Below, piece after piece: positions 63,359-64,000 of a stretch of 64,000 nucleotides of DNA. Source of the stretch: Monosporascus cannonballus (taxonomy: Eukaryota; Ascomycota; Sordariomycetes; Xylariales); contig QJNS01000711.1 in NCBI GenBank assembly GCA_004154925.1, forward strand, positions 1 to 64,000. The letters run 5' to 3'. The notes below the pieces were generated by a model. The model did not search any database. It saw only the letters and a list, made by a program, of their open reading frames with translations, and was not told the origin of the DNA. Both the position numbers and the translations under genes were made by a program. Numbering within the stretch: the stretch's first letter is position 1; every line of letters starts with the position of its first letter.

Positions 63359-64000
63359 TTTTCTTACGGCGAAGAGGTACTGTACCCCCGTACCCTGTAT
63401 ACGCGGCCGGCCGAGCACACAACCCTTCCCAGACTATTTAGATAGGTTCGCACAAAACCGCCCGTCGCGTCTGCTCTGAGGGGGGAAAAGAATAAGAATA
63501 AATAATTTCTATTGGTATCAAACCCGCTCTAACGAATCGTCCATCCAAACTCGAACCGGCCGTTCGCTGCCCATGACAAAACAAAATCAGATTTCGTGAT
63601 CCATCTCTGCCAAACCGCCGGCATGCGGTTAGCAAAAACTCCCACATCATGTGGCCGTACATGATCAACCAGTAGTCAGCCCCGCGCAGACCATACAGAG
63701 CGATACCTAGTGAGGCGTGTATAAGATATCCCCAAACCAGAAGCAACGACCTCAGCAATTCCGTCGAAGGTAAGGAAGGGGTTGGGTAGGTAGCATCGGT
63801 GTAATGCGTCGTAACACTGACACCGGGATTCCCTCGACACGTCTAGGCAACCATCATCCCATTGTCCTCTATCCAAGGGGGACAAATGGACGAGTACCGT
63901 GTCGCTATACGTAGAAAGACGGAAATCCCAATAGGAGACGGGACATACATGACGATTGGTATCATTAAGCTATCGGGTGCCGGAAATTTCGTAAAATCGA

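Larger units (their letters stand above)
61694..64000. other. Intergenic / low-quality assembly segment, no gene seen
   Basis: No recognisable gene. Frames at 62,638-63,445 consisting of poly-Pro or poly-Gly come from homopolymers. GTTAGTAGTGGGTG and A/T-rich short stretches are unremarkable. 63,438-64,000 has only short random frames. Confidence 0.6.

Noticed and set aside
62638..63445. Poly-Pro/poly-Gly frames
   Set aside because: Encoded by homopolymers and spanning N bases; not genes.

Overview
The window is a piece of a filamentous ascomycete genome (Pezizomycotina, probably Sordariomycetes). Evidence: short 40-150 bp introns with GTRNGT donors and CTAAC/CTRAY branch sites; a fused ARG5,6 arginine gene; a Dbf2 mitotic-exit kinase; a fungal GH12 endoglucanase and an S28 peptidase; and a repeat-induced point mutation (RIP) desert full of C-to-T/G-to-A changes. 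Exon structures below were worked out by hand from splice signals, reading frame and protein-family conservation. No similarity search was run.

Layout. 1-1,663: 3' part of a secreted Asn/Gly-rich protein gene (start lies off the window). 3,903-5,156 (-): secreted GH12 glucanase. 6,960-25,240: an AT isochore almost without open frames. It holds one recognisable, heavily RIP-mutated Ty3/gypsy chromovirus (13,908-21,161: two LTRs, 5-bp target duplication, gag knuckle, protease, RT, integrase GPY/F and chromodomain remnants). It also holds one far less mutated solo LTR of a sister family (23,863-24,281) with a perfect target duplication. 25,380-34,500: a gene-poor accessory tract bracketed by two copies of the same transposon end. 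It contains a MYND-finger gene, a degenerate kinase-like gene, two uncharacterised genes that look damaged and some coding fragments. 35,900-61,700: ordinary gene-rich DNA with ARG5,6 (+), a small membrane/secreted ORF (+), aspartate-semialdehyde dehydrogenase (-), a TetA/MFSD10-type MFS transporter (-), an S28 peptidase (-), phosphopantothenate-cysteine ligase (-), a GPI-anchored Cys-rich protein (-), Dbf2 kinase (-) diverging from a WBP11-type splicing factor (+), and an MCT-type MFS transporter (+). 61,700-64,000: no gene seen; long G/C homopolymers and a 10-N gap mark poor assembly.

How the genes fit together. The core block is housekeeping: arginine synthesis (ARG5,6), the aspartate family (HOM2, with a CPC1/GCN4-type site upstream), coenzyme A synthesis (PPCS), mitotic exit/septation (Dbf2) and splicing (WBP11), mixed with transporters and secreted or surface proteins. 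The left part is a heterochromatic transposon graveyard whose right flank grades into a decaying accessory tract. I did not find a convincing new multi-gene system. The items most worth checking are the RIP-escaped solo LTR with a foreign-looking U3, the CpG-sparing mutation pattern of the isochore, and the damaged gene set between the paired transposon ends.
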